Source of the DNA: Deltaproteobacteria bacterium
GTDB lineage: Bacteria; Desulfobacterota; Desulfobulbia; Desulfobulbales; Desulfurivibrionaceae
Direction of reading: 5' to 3'
DNA length: 64,000 nt
Assembly: GCA_021802645.1 (NCBI GenBank)
Contig: JAJZRO010000002.1
Location: 4,257-68,256, forward strand
Below the pieces are notes generated by a model. It made no database searches. It had not been told where the DNA came from and saw nothing but the letters and a program-made list of their open reading frames with translations. Position numbers and translations under genes: made by a program. Each line of letters starts with the position of its first letter. Within the stretch, counting starts at the first letter, position 1. This document shows, one piece after another, positions 56,460 through 64,000 of the stretch.

Positions 56460-57428
56460 ATGGCCCGAGCGCACGGCTATCAGACCGGAATTCTGCTGGA
56501 ATCAGGGACCAACGAGCTGGAGATCATCACCCTCTATCTCCAGTGGCTTGATCCGGTGACCAAGGCGGTGAACCGCACCGCTTACGGGATCAACGCCGCC
56601 AAGATCCGCGAGCTGGTGGCCATGCCGACCAACCTCACCGAGGTGCCGGAGAGTCACCCTTCCATGCGGGGCGTCTTTTTGCTCCGCAACCGCACCATTC
56701 CCCTGATCGACCTCTGCCACTGGTTCCAGTACGAGCCGGACCTTTCGCCCGAGGCGCAGGCCAAGTGGGTGGTGGTGGTCACCGAGATCAACGGCAAACT
56801 CTTCAGCTTCATCACCCATGGCGTGGACAAGGTCTACCGCGTCTCCTGGGACCGCATCCTGCCCCCCCCCGACCTCATTTCCTACCACAGCAGCCTCACC
56901 GGCGTCTGCCTGGTGGACAACCAGATCATCCAGATGGTGGACTTCGAGAAGATCTGCGCCGACATTGATCCGGCCATGGCCATCGATGCCGAGGCCCATG
57001 CCATCAGCCAGCAAGCCACTGCCGCCCAGGCCGCCAAGTCGGTGGTGATCGCCGACGACTCCTCGGTGATCCGCGAACAGATCAGCCATACCCTGGAAAA
57101 AGCCGGCTACCAAGTGGTTGCCCATCACGATGGCCAGGCCGCCTGGGAGTATCTGGAGGAGCTGCGGCGGCGAGGCGAACTGGAGCGCAAGGTGCTGGCG
57201 GTGATCACCGACATCGAGATGCCGCGCATGGACGGCCACCATCTCTGCCTCAAGATCAAGGAAAACCCGGAGTACGAACGGATTCCGGTCATGCTTTTCT
57301 CCTCGCTCATCAACGACAGCGCCCGCCACAAGGGCGAAGCGGTGGGCGCCGACGACCAGATATCCAAGCCGGAACTGGGCGAGTTGGTGACCCGGCTGCA
57401 AGCGTGTCTGGTCAGAAAACAGGGATGA
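56460..57428 (+). CDS. cheV: CheV-type chemotaxis coupling protein (CheW plus receiver)
   Basis: 322 aa. A CheW domain covers about residues 15-170 (YGINAAKIRELVAM, MRGVFLLRNRTIPLIDL, VCLVDNQIIQMVDFEKI). A receiver follows (about 195-320) with the acidic pair in VVIADDSSVIREQ, the phosphoacceptor Asp in VITDIEMPRMDG, and the Lys in QISKPELGE. CheV couples receptors to CheA and adapts by phosphorylation. A run of nine C at 56862-56870 encodes the Pro triplet in [15 protein letters not shown] lies five bases before the ATG. No other che gene is linked. Confidence 0.94.
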   Translation: MARAHGYQTGILLESGTNELEIITLYLQWLDPVTKAVNRTAYGINAAKIRELVAMPTNLTEVPESHPSMRGVFLLRNRTIPLIDLCHWFQYEPDLSPEAQAKWVVVVTEINGKLFSFITHGVDKVYRVSWDRILPPPDLISYHSSLTGVCLVDNQIIQMVDFEKICADIDPAMAIDAEAHAISQQATAAQAAKSVVIADDSSVIREQISHTLEKAGYQVVAHHDGQAAWEYLEELRRRGELERKVLAVITDIEMPRMDGHHLCLKIKENPEYERIPVMLFSSLINDSARHKGEAVGADDQISKPELGELVTRLQACLVRKQG

Positions 57429-57457
57429 GCCGCGGGCCGGCCTCTTCCGGCGATTCC

Positions 57458-57485
57458 CCGGCAAAAGGGTTTGACCCTTTTCCGG
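57458..57485. repeat. hairpin between cheV and recC
   Basis: AAAAGGGT pairs with ACCCTTTT around a TTG loop, extended by CCGG on both sides with one bulged base. There is no T run outside the stem. It is probably a weak terminator or mRNA-stability hairpin for cheV. A smaller CCGG-based hairpin precedes it. Confidence 0.45.
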
Positions 57486-57542
57486 CTTTGGGGAACTCCC
57501 GCGGCATGAGCCACCCGTATCAGCGCAGCCGGTTGTCCTGAC

Positions 57543-60500
57543 ATGTACCTCTACCGCAGCAACCGGATCGAAACCCTCGCCGCCTGCCTCGGCGAACTCT
57601 GCGCCGAACCGCCCGCCTCGCCACTCGCCCGCGAGTGCATCGTGGTGCAGAGCAAGGGCATGGCCACCTGGCTTGCCATGCAGCTGGCCGACCGTTTCGG
57701 GGTGTGGGCCAATCCCGATTTTCCCCATCCGCGCCAGTTGATCGAACGGCTGCTTGTCGCCACCCTGGGTGAACGTGCCGCCCTGGCTGCCGACTGGAAC
57801 CGCGACCGCCTGACCCTCGCCATTCTGGAGGAGTTGCCGCCCCAACTCGATAAACCCGAGTTTGCCCCGATTGCCCGGTATTTTGCCAGTGGCCACGACG
57901 ACCTGAAGTGGCTGCAGTTGGCCGAACGCCTCGCTCAGGTCTTCGACCAATATGCGGTCTTCCGGCCGGAGTTGGTGCTGGGGTGGGAGGCCGGCGGCAA
58001 TGAGGTGCCCGAACCGCAGGAGAGTTGGCAGCCGGTGCTGTGGCGGGCGGTGGCCAGCCGGCTGGTTTCGCCGGCCACCCTCTACCACGAAGCATACGCG
58101 GCACTGCAGGCTGGCCGCCTTCTGGACCGCGCGGCCTTGCCCGATCGCCTTTTCCTCTTCGGCATCACCACCCTGCCGCCGGTTTACCTGAGCCTGCTGG
58201 CGGAACTGGCCAGCCAGCTGCCGGTGCATCTCTTGCTTTTCTCGCCGGCGGAGGAGTACTGGGGCGAGACCGCCTCGTCTGGCGCGGTGGCGCGCCTGCT
58301 GCGCGAAAGCGCGGCGTCGGCGGACCTCCATCTTGAAACCGGCCACCCGCTGCTCGCCTCCCTCGGTACCCTGGGGCGCGATTTTCAGGTCTTGCTCGAA
58401 GAACGGGTGGCCACGGCCATGGCCGACCATACTCTCTTCGTCGCCCATGCGGCGCCGCGCTCCCTGCTGCATCAGCTACAAAACGATATCCTCCGCCTGT
58501 GCCATCGTCATCCCCGCGCCGACGCCGCCGAGTGTCAGCCACTTCTGCTCGCTGCGGAAGACGATTCCCTGGTCATCCATTGCTGCCACAGCCCGTTGCG
58601 GGAGGTGGAGGTGCTCCAGGACCAGCTGCTCGCCCTGCTTGGCAGGCAGGAGGTGCAGCCGCGCGACATCGCGGTGATGGTGCCGGACATCGAGACCTAC
58701 GCGCCGTTCATCGAGGCGGTTTTCGACCGCGACCCGGCGGACCCCCGCTACATCCCGTTCCGCATCGCCGACCGCACCCTGAATCGCGAGGCGCCCCTGA
58801 TCGAGGCCTTTTTCTCGCTGCTTGCCCTGTTGCCCGGCCGGTTGACCGCCCCGCAGCTGCTCGATTTCCTCGCCGTCGTGGCGGTGCGGGAACACTTCGG
58901 CATTGCCGCGGAGGAGTTGCCGACCCTGGAGCGCTGGACCAACGAGTCCGGCATCCGTTGGGGCATCGACGAGGCCGACCGCGCCCGCCATGGTCAGCCG
59001 GCCGCACGCCAGAACACCTGGGGCTTCGGCTTCGACCGCCTGCTGCTCGGTTACGCCATGCCAGCCGGTGAGCGTTTCTGCTGGCAGGGGGTGCTGGCCT
59101 ACGACCAACTGGAAGGCCAGGACGCCGATCTGCTGGGCCGCTTCCTCACCTATGGCGAAGCCCTCTTCGACTGGGCTGCCCAAAGCGGCAGCGCCCGGAC
59201 CCTCCTGGAGTGGCAGGAGGCGGTCGCGGCACTGCTGGGCGCCATTTTCCGCAACGGACCCGAGGAGGGGTGGCAGCATCGCCAGCTCCTCGACGCTGCC
59301 GCCGCCCTGGCCGTTGACGCCGCCCGGATCGGCAACAACCGAACCCTGACCCTGCCGGCCTATGGGCGCTTGCTCAAAGCACGCCTTGAAGAGAATTATG
59401 GCAGCCACGGTTTTCTTCAGGGCGGGGTCACCTTCTGCGCCATGCTGCCCATGCGCACCATCCCCTTTGCGGTCATCTGCCTGCTGGGGCTCAACGACGG
59501 CGCCTTCCCGCGCCTGCATCATGCGGTGAGCTTCGATCTCGTCGCCCGTGAGCCCAGGCGGGGCGATCGGTCCCGTCGCAACGACGACCGCTATCTCTTT
59601 CTGGAGGCCTTGCTGGCGGCCAGGCAGCGGTTGTATCTGAGCTACGTCGGCCGCAGCAGCCGCGACAATGCGGTACTGCCGCCCTCGGTGGTGGTGGACG
59701 AACTGCTGGACTGTCTGGCCGAAGGGTGGCTGCTGCCGGACGGCGAGGCCGGCCAGTCAGCCGAGGCGCATCGCAAGGCCGTGGCGGCGCGGCTGGTGGT
59801 GTCCCATCCGTTGCAGCCCTTCAGCCCGCGCTATTTCATGGGCAAGGAACCGCGGCTGCTCAGTTTTGCCCCGGAGTATCATGGCGCCGCCCAGGCCGGG
59901 CTGGGCCAAGCCATACCGCTGCCCGCCTTTGCCGACCACCTGCCGCCGCCCGCCGTTGCCGATGGCAGGGTGACCCTGGCCGACCTGCGGCAATTGCTCC
60001 GCAATCCGGCCCGTTTCTTCTGCCGCCAGCGTCTCGGGCTGCTGCTGCACGACAGGGAAGAAACCGTCCCCGAGCGGGAGCCCCTGACCATGAGCGCCTT
60101 GGAGCGGCATGAACTCGGCAATCTGCTGCTGGCCCAATCGCTTGACCCGGCCCTGGCATCTTTGGTTGCCCTGTTGCAGGCCAAGGGGGTGTTGCCTGCG
60201 GGTGGGGCGGGGCCGGCGGTGCTCGACGACGTGTGGCGGCAGGTGGCGCCGATTCGGGCGGAGCAAGTTCGGCAGCAGCGCGGTGCCACCCCCGCCACCC
60301 TGACGGTCGACCTGCCGTTGGCCGCGGACCTGCGTCTGGTCGGCACCTTGCCCGAGGTCTACGACTGGGGCCTGTTGCGGCTTCGGCCGGGCAAATTGAA
60401 CCCGTTTTTTTATCTCGCCTGCTGGCTCGATCATCTCACGGCCTGCGCCTTCTCGCCTGACCGTGCCCTGCAGACCGTCCTCATTGGCCGGGGCAAGAAG

Positions 60501-60860
60501 GAGGAGGTGGCAATGGCGCGTTACCGCCCGGTGGCGGAGGCGGCCGCGCTGGTCGCGCAGCTGGCAGGGTGGCGGGTCGCAGGCGAGGCGAGGCCGTTGC
60601 CCTTTTTCCCGGTGGCGGCCCATGCCTATGCCGAGGCCGTGACCGCCGGCAAGGGCGAGGAGGCGGCGCGTCACGCGGCCTGGCGCGCCTTCACCCCATC
60701 GTCGTTCAACGGCGGCGTCCCGGCCGAGGGGGAGGACCCCTACATCCAGAAGGTCTTTGGCCGCGACTTCTTCGCCGACCGTGTCCTGACCGCGGAATTT
60801 GCCGCCCTGGCGGTGCAGGTTTTCGGCCCGCTCCTCGACCATCTGGAGCAGTCGCCATGA
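57543..60860 (+). CDS. recC: RecBCD subunit RecC
   Basis: 1105 aa, standard for RecC. It starts MYLYRSNRIETLAACLG and continues with the inactive helicase fold, IVVQSKGMATWLAMQLADRFG, PGRLTAPQLLDFLAV-type helices, and the RTIPFAVICLLGLNDGAFPR segment. RecC recognises the Chi sequence and splits the duplex. Its degenerate nuclease domain is at the end. The ATG begins the N-terminal conserved strand. It overlaps recB by four bases (ATGA). E. coli has ptr between the two; here they are adjacent. Confidence 0.95.
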   Translation: MYLYRSNRIETLAACLGELCAEPPASPLARECIVVQSKGMATWLAMQLADRFGVWANPDFPHPRQLIERLLVATLGERAALAADWNRDRLTLAILEELPPQLDKPEFAPIARYFASGHDDLKWLQLAERLAQVFDQYAVFRPELVLGWEAGGNEVPEPQESWQPVLWRAVASRLVSPATLYHEAYAALQAGRLLDRAALPDRLFLFGITTLPPVYLSLLAELASQLPVHLLLFSPAEEYWGETASSGAVARLLRESAASADLHLETGHPLLASLGTLGRDFQVLLEERVATAMADHTLFVAHAAPRSLLHQLQNDILRLCHRHPRADAAECQPLLLAAEDDSLVIHCCHSPLREVEVLQDQLLALLGRQEVQPRDIAVMVPDIETYAPFIEAVFDRDPADPRYIPFRIADRTLNREAPLIEAFFSLLALLPGRLTAPQLLDFLAVVAVREHFGIAAEELPTLERWTNESGIRWGIDEADRARHGQPAARQNTWGFGFDRLLLGYAMPAGERFCWQGVLAYDQLEGQDADLLGRFLTYGEALFDWAAQSGSARTLLEWQEAVAALLGAIFRNGPEEGWQHRQLLDAAAALAVDAARIGNNRTLTLPAYGRLLKARLEENYGSHGFLQGGVTFCAMLPMRTIPFAVICLLGLNDGAFPRLHHAVSFDLVAREPRRGDRSRRNDDRYLFLEALLAARQRLYLSYVGRSSRDNAVLPPSVVVDELLDCLAEGWLLPDGEAGQSAEAHRKAVAARLVVSHPLQPFSPRYFMGKEPRLLSFAPEYHGAAQAGLGQAIPLPAFADHLPPPAVADGRVTLADLRQLLRNPARFFCRQRLGLLLHDREETVPEREPLTMSALERHELGNLLLAQSLDPALASLVALLQAKGVLPAGGAGPAVLDDVWRQVAPIRAEQVRQQRGATPATLTVDLPLAADLRLVGTLPEVYDWGLLRLRPGKLNPFFYLACWLDHLTACAFSPDRALQTVLIGRGKKEEVAMARYRPVAEAAALVAQLAGWRVAGEARPLPFFPVAAHAYAEAVTAGKGEEAARHAAWRAFTPSSFNGGVPAEGEDPYIQKVFGRDFFADRVLTAEFAALAVQVFGPLLDHLEQSP

Positions 60861-63800
60861 ACCAGCCCTTTGAGCCCATGACCCTGCCGCTTGCCGGCGT
60901 GCAGCTCATCGAGGCCAGCGCCGGCACCGGCAAGACCTATTCCATCGCCTCCCTCTATCTTCGCCTGCTGCTCACGCGGCGGCTGGGGGTGGAGCAGATT
61001 CTGGTGGTCACCTTCACCGAGGCGGCCACCGCCGAGCTGCACGAACGGGTGCGCAGCCGGTTGCAGGCGGCGATCCAGGTCTTTGCAAGCGGCGAGCCCG
61101 GCCAGGACGACTTCCTGCGCGACCTCATGGCCTCCCGCCCTGATCGAACCACCGACCTGGCGCTGCTGCAAAAGGCGCTGGCCAGCATCGACGAGGCGGC
61201 GATCACCACCATCCACGGTTTCTGCCACCGCATGCTGCAACGGGGCGCCTTTGAAAGCGGCATGCTCTTTGATCTGGAACTGGTGAGTCAGGTCGAGCCG
61301 CTGGTGCAGGAGGTGGTGCATGATTTTTTGGCCACCCTGAGCCACGCCGAAGAGCCGCGGCTGGTGGCCCTCTTCCATGGGATGATGACCGAGCCCGAGT
61401 TGCTCGCCTGGGCGCGGGAGGCGGTGCGGCATCGGGAGTTTCCGCTCACCGGCCTACCGGATCTTGCCCCCGGGTACCTGCTGCGCCAAGCCCTGGCGGC
61501 CTTTGGCGAGGCGCAGGAGATGTGGCAGCGTGAGAGTGCCGCCATCCGTGCCAGCTGCGAGACCGCCGGCTTTATCAAGGAGTTTCGGGTCAAGCTGGCG
61601 GCTGGCCTGCTGGACCGCCTGGCGGCCTATCTCGACACCCCTGCGCCTGCCTCCTTCATCCTGCCTGCCGGTGCCGAGTCGTTGACCCCTGACGCCTTCA
61701 CCGGCGCCGCAGGCCGTAAAAAGGTATGCACGGCCCCGGCGATCAAGAAGGGCGATATCCCGCACCATCCCTTCTTCGAACAGTGGCAGCGGTATGTGGG
61801 GGCGGTGGCCAAATTGCGGCAAGGCTTTGTGGCCGCAACCCTGGCGCAGCTCGCGACCTTCGCGCGGCAGGAACTGCCGCGCCGGCTCTACCGCGATCAG
61901 GCCCAATCCTTCGACGACCTGCTCCACGGCCTTGACCGCGCCCTCTCTGGTCCGGGCGGCCCGGCTCTGGCCGCCTTCATCCGCGCCAGCTATCCGGTGG
62001 CGCTCATCGACGAGTTCCAGGACACCGATCCGGTCCAGTACCGGATCTTTCAGGCGATTTACGGCCAAGCGGCGGAACAGACCGGCCTGTTTCTGATCGG
62101 CGACCCCAAGCAGGCGATCTATGCGTTTCGCGGGGCCGACATCTTCGCCTATCTCAAGGCCGCGGCCGATGCCGGCGATTGCCATACCATGACCACCAAC
62201 TGGCGGGCCGACAACGGCTTGGTCAGCGCGGTGAACCGGCTCTTTGGCGGCGCGCTCGGCCCCTTCCTGGATGAGCGCATCGTCTTTACGCCGGTCTCCG
62301 GCGCCCACGCCGAGACACGCTGGCAGGGGCAGGGCGCCTGGCAGGCGCCGCTCCAGTTCCTGGCCCTGCCCGCCGAGTATCTGCCCGGTCGGGGCAACCG
62401 GATTGCCGCCACTACCCTTGAAGAGCTGATGCCGGAACTGGTGGCGCGCGACATCGTCCGGCTGCTGACCAGCGGCAGCCGCATTGAGGGGCGGGCAGTG
62501 CGGCCGGCCGACATCGCGGTGCTGGTGCACAAGAACAGGCAGGCCGACGCGATGCAGCAGGCCCTCCATCGTCACGGCGTGGCCTCGGTGTTGCAAAGCC
62601 GAGCCAGTGTCTTCGACAGCCACGAGGCGCGGGAACTGCTGCTGCTGCTATGGGCGGTGGCGGAACCGGTCGATTCGCTACGGCTGCGTTCCGCCCTGGT
62701 CACCGATTATCTCGGCCTCTCGGCTGGCGAGCTGTTACAGCTCGATCGCGATGAGCAGGCACTGCAGGTGTGGCTCGACCGTTTCGGCCGCTGGCATCAG
62801 CTGTGGCGCGATCATGGTTTCATGCGGTTCATGGGACAGTGCCGCGAGGAGGCCGGGATCACCGCGCGGCTGGTCCGTTACGCCGACGGCCTGCGGCGTC
62901 TCACCAACCTGCGTCACCTGAGCGAACTCCTCCACGCCCGCGAGCAGCAGACCCACTGCCGCCCCCTGGCCCTCTGTGCCTGGCTGGCCGAACAATGCCG
63001 CGACAGGGAGGGGGCGGAAGAGGCGGAACTGCGGTTGGAGAGCGATGCCGAGGCGGTGCAGCTCGTCACCATCCATCGCAGCAAGGGCTTGCAATATCCC
63101 GTGGTCTACTGCCCTTATCTGTGGCGCGGCCTGAGCGACCGCCGACCGCCGCCAAAATTCCTGACCTACCATGACCCGGCCGCCGAGTGGGCAGGCCGGC
63201 TCGCGGTTTTTCCCGATGCGACCCAGCGGGCGGAACAGGAGCGGGAGACTTTTGCCGAGAACCTGCGGCTCCTCTATGTGGCAGTCACCCGTGCCAAACA
63301 CTGCTGCCTCATCCCGTGGGCCGGCGCCTCTTCCTATTCTTCGTCGGCCCTGGCCTACCTTCTGCACCGGGCCACTTCGCCGTCGGCGGCGCTGGACGAG
63401 TGGTACAGCCAGCTGGACAGTCTTTCCCACGCCGAGCTTTTTGACCGGCTGGCCCGGCGGGTTGCAAGGGAAGAGGGGTGGGGGTTGCGGGTGCTCGATC
63501 CCGGCGAACAGGTGAAACCTCTGGCCGCGGCCACCGCCACCGCCACGCTGCCCCCCTGCCCAGTGCCGATGGTGCAGGTGGATCGCGGCTGGCGGGTTGG
63601 CAGCTTCTCGGGCCTTACCGCCAGCGCCACGGCAAGTACGCCGGAAGGGGAACGCGATTACGATGCGGTCGCCGCAGCCTCTGCGCCCGCTGCCGAGGCC
63701 CCGGCCGGCGAGGTGCTGCTGGCCGCGTTTCCCAAAGGCGCCACGGCGGGCAACTTTTTCCACCGGCTGCTGGAGGTGGCGGATTTTCAGGCCGCCGCCC

Positions 63801-64000
63801 CCGAGCTTCTGCCGCTGGTGACCGAGCAGCTCCGCGCCTTTGGTTTTGCAGGGGAGCCGTGGCAGGAGCCGGTCTGTCTGGCGATGCAGGAGATGCTGGC
63901 CACGCCTTTGGCGCCGGCGGCCTTTGCCCTGCGCGACCTTGCGCCGGCGCAGCGGCTGCACGAGCTGCCCTTCCTCTTTCCGGTGCGCTCGGCTGGCAGC
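60857..64000 (+). CDS. recB: RecBCD subunit RecB (partial, C-terminus outside window)
   Basis: 1048 codons are visible to the window edge. Walker A is EASAGTGKTYSIAS (about residues 19-32), with the Q-motif-like start VQLIEASAG. Motif II is VALIDEFQDTDPVQYRIF, and motif III is LIGDPKQAIYAFRGAD. TTNWRAD, LVTIHRSKGLQYPVVYC and LLYVAVTRAKHCC complete the UvrD-like helicase. The nuclease domain near the C-terminus is only beginning (AGNFFHRLLEVADF). recD probably follows. RecBCD repairs double-strand breaks and degrades foreign linear DNA. Confidence 0.95.
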   Translation, partial: MNQPFEPMTLPLAGVQLIEASAGTGKTYSIASLYLRLLLTRRLGVEQILVVTFTEAATAELHERVRSRLQAAIQVFASGEPGQDDFLRDLMASRPDRTTDLALLQKALASIDEAAITTIHGFCHRMLQRGAFESGMLFDLELVSQVEPLVQEVVHDFLATLSHAEEPRLVALFHGMMTEPELLAWAREAVRHREFPLTGLPDLAPGYLLRQALAAFGEAQEMWQRESAAIRASCETAGFIKEFRVKLAAGLLDRLAAYLDTPAPASFILPAGAESLTPDAFTGAAGRKKVCTAPAIKKGDIPHHPFFEQWQRYVGAVAKLRQGFVAATLAQLATFARQELPRRLYRDQAQSFDDLLHGLDRALSGPGGPALAAFIRASYPVALIDEFQDTDPVQYRIFQAIYGQAAEQTGLFLIGDPKQAIYAFRGADIFAYLKAAADAGDCHTMTTNWRADNGLVSAVNRLFGGALGPFLDERIVFTPVSGAHAETRWQGQGAWQAPLQFLALPAEYLPGRGNRIAATTLEELMPELVARDIVRLLTSGSRIEGRAVRPADIAVLVHKNRQADAMQQALHRHGVASVLQSRASVFDSHEARELLLLLWAVAEPVDSLRLRSALVTDYLGLSAGELLQLDRDEQALQVWLDRFGRWHQLWRDHGFMRFMGQCREEAGITARLVRYADGLRRLTNLRHLSELLHAREQQTHCRPLALCAWLAEQCRDREGAEEAELRLESDAEAVQLVTIHRSKGLQYPVVYCPYLWRGLSDRRPPPKFLTYHDPAAEWAGRLAVFPDATQRAEQERETFAENLRLLYVAVTRAKHCCLIPWAGASSYSSSALAYLLHRATSPSAALDEWYSQLDSLSHAELFDRLARRVAREEGWGLRVLDPGEQVKPLAAATATATLPPCPVPMVQVDRGWRVGSFSGLTASATASTPEGERDYDAVAAASAPAAEAPAGEVLLAAFPKGATAGNFFHRLLEVADFQAAAPELLPLVTEQLRAFGFAGEPWQEPVCLAMQEMLATPLAPAAFALRDLAPAQRLHELPFLFPVRSAGS

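Overview
The window is a chromosomal segment of a GC-rich, Gram-negative, probably anaerobic and motile bacterium. The mix of genes fits Desulfobacterota (former Deltaproteobacteria), perhaps the Desulfobulbales. This placement is inferred from gene content only: Pal and Skp/OmpH (outer membrane), CheV (chemotaxis), a CooC-type nickel ATPase, the MEP isoprenoid pathway, RecBC, DUF362, a UGA-encoded SelW-like selenoprotein, and a FecR plus TPR/beta-barrel pair. Coding density is high. No gene-free stretch exceeds 300 bases, and I see no rRNA, tRNA, CRISPR array, prophage or intact insertion sequence. Both ends cut genes: a FecR protein at base 1 and recB at base 64000.

Layout. 1-9.5 kb: FecR protein and TPR/barrel protein, DUF493, copper chaperone divergent from a P1B ATPase, LysM protein, then coaBC, a lipoprotein and a nitroreductase. 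9.6-16.2 kb: tatD and yggS; on the opposite strand a selenoprotein, an FHA-adenylate cyclase and an EIIA(Man) protein in one tight operon; a YgiQ radical SAM enzyme, a PII variant and small membrane or secreted proteins. 16.3-28.8 kb: dgt-valS behind a long leader, an ABC-F ATPase, DUF362 plus PIG-L, ppsR and glycogen phosphorylase, pal and skp with strong terminators. 28.8-38 kb: an AmpG-like transporter, a degenerate receiver-PilZ protein, xseB-ispA-dxs, and xerC-hslV-hslU. 38-46.7 kb: a HigBA-type toxin-antitoxin pair, cooC, a DUF1343 muramidase-like protein, bpt, a Fur-FeoA fusion, and a heat-shock operon (DnaJ-type zinc protein, Hsp20, Lon), then a low-GC orphan gene and a frameshifted flavin reductase. 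46.7-64 kb: DUF2156, ispH, ftsY-djlA-like, an interspersed intergenic repeat, glgB, yqgE, speB-ykgJ-rlmH, a NifU-like protein, cheV, recC and recB.

Functional themes. Protein quality control is prominent (HslUV, Lon, Hsp20, Bpt). Lon and Hsp20 lie behind a sequence closely matching a sigma32 promoter. Glycogen storage is represented by glgP and glgB, and glgP sits beside ppsR, the regulator of PEP synthetase. Isoprenoid synthesis is split between dxs-ispA and ispH. The most unusual points are the selenoprotein hidden by an in-frame UGA with a SECIS-like hairpin, its linkage to a cyclase and a PTS regulator, the Fur-FeoA fusion, and a toxin gene whose conserved N-terminus begins at an ATA codon exactly where its promoter predicts transcription to start. 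I did not find a clearly undescribed multi-gene defence or metabolic system; the best candidates for new biology are these small operons.
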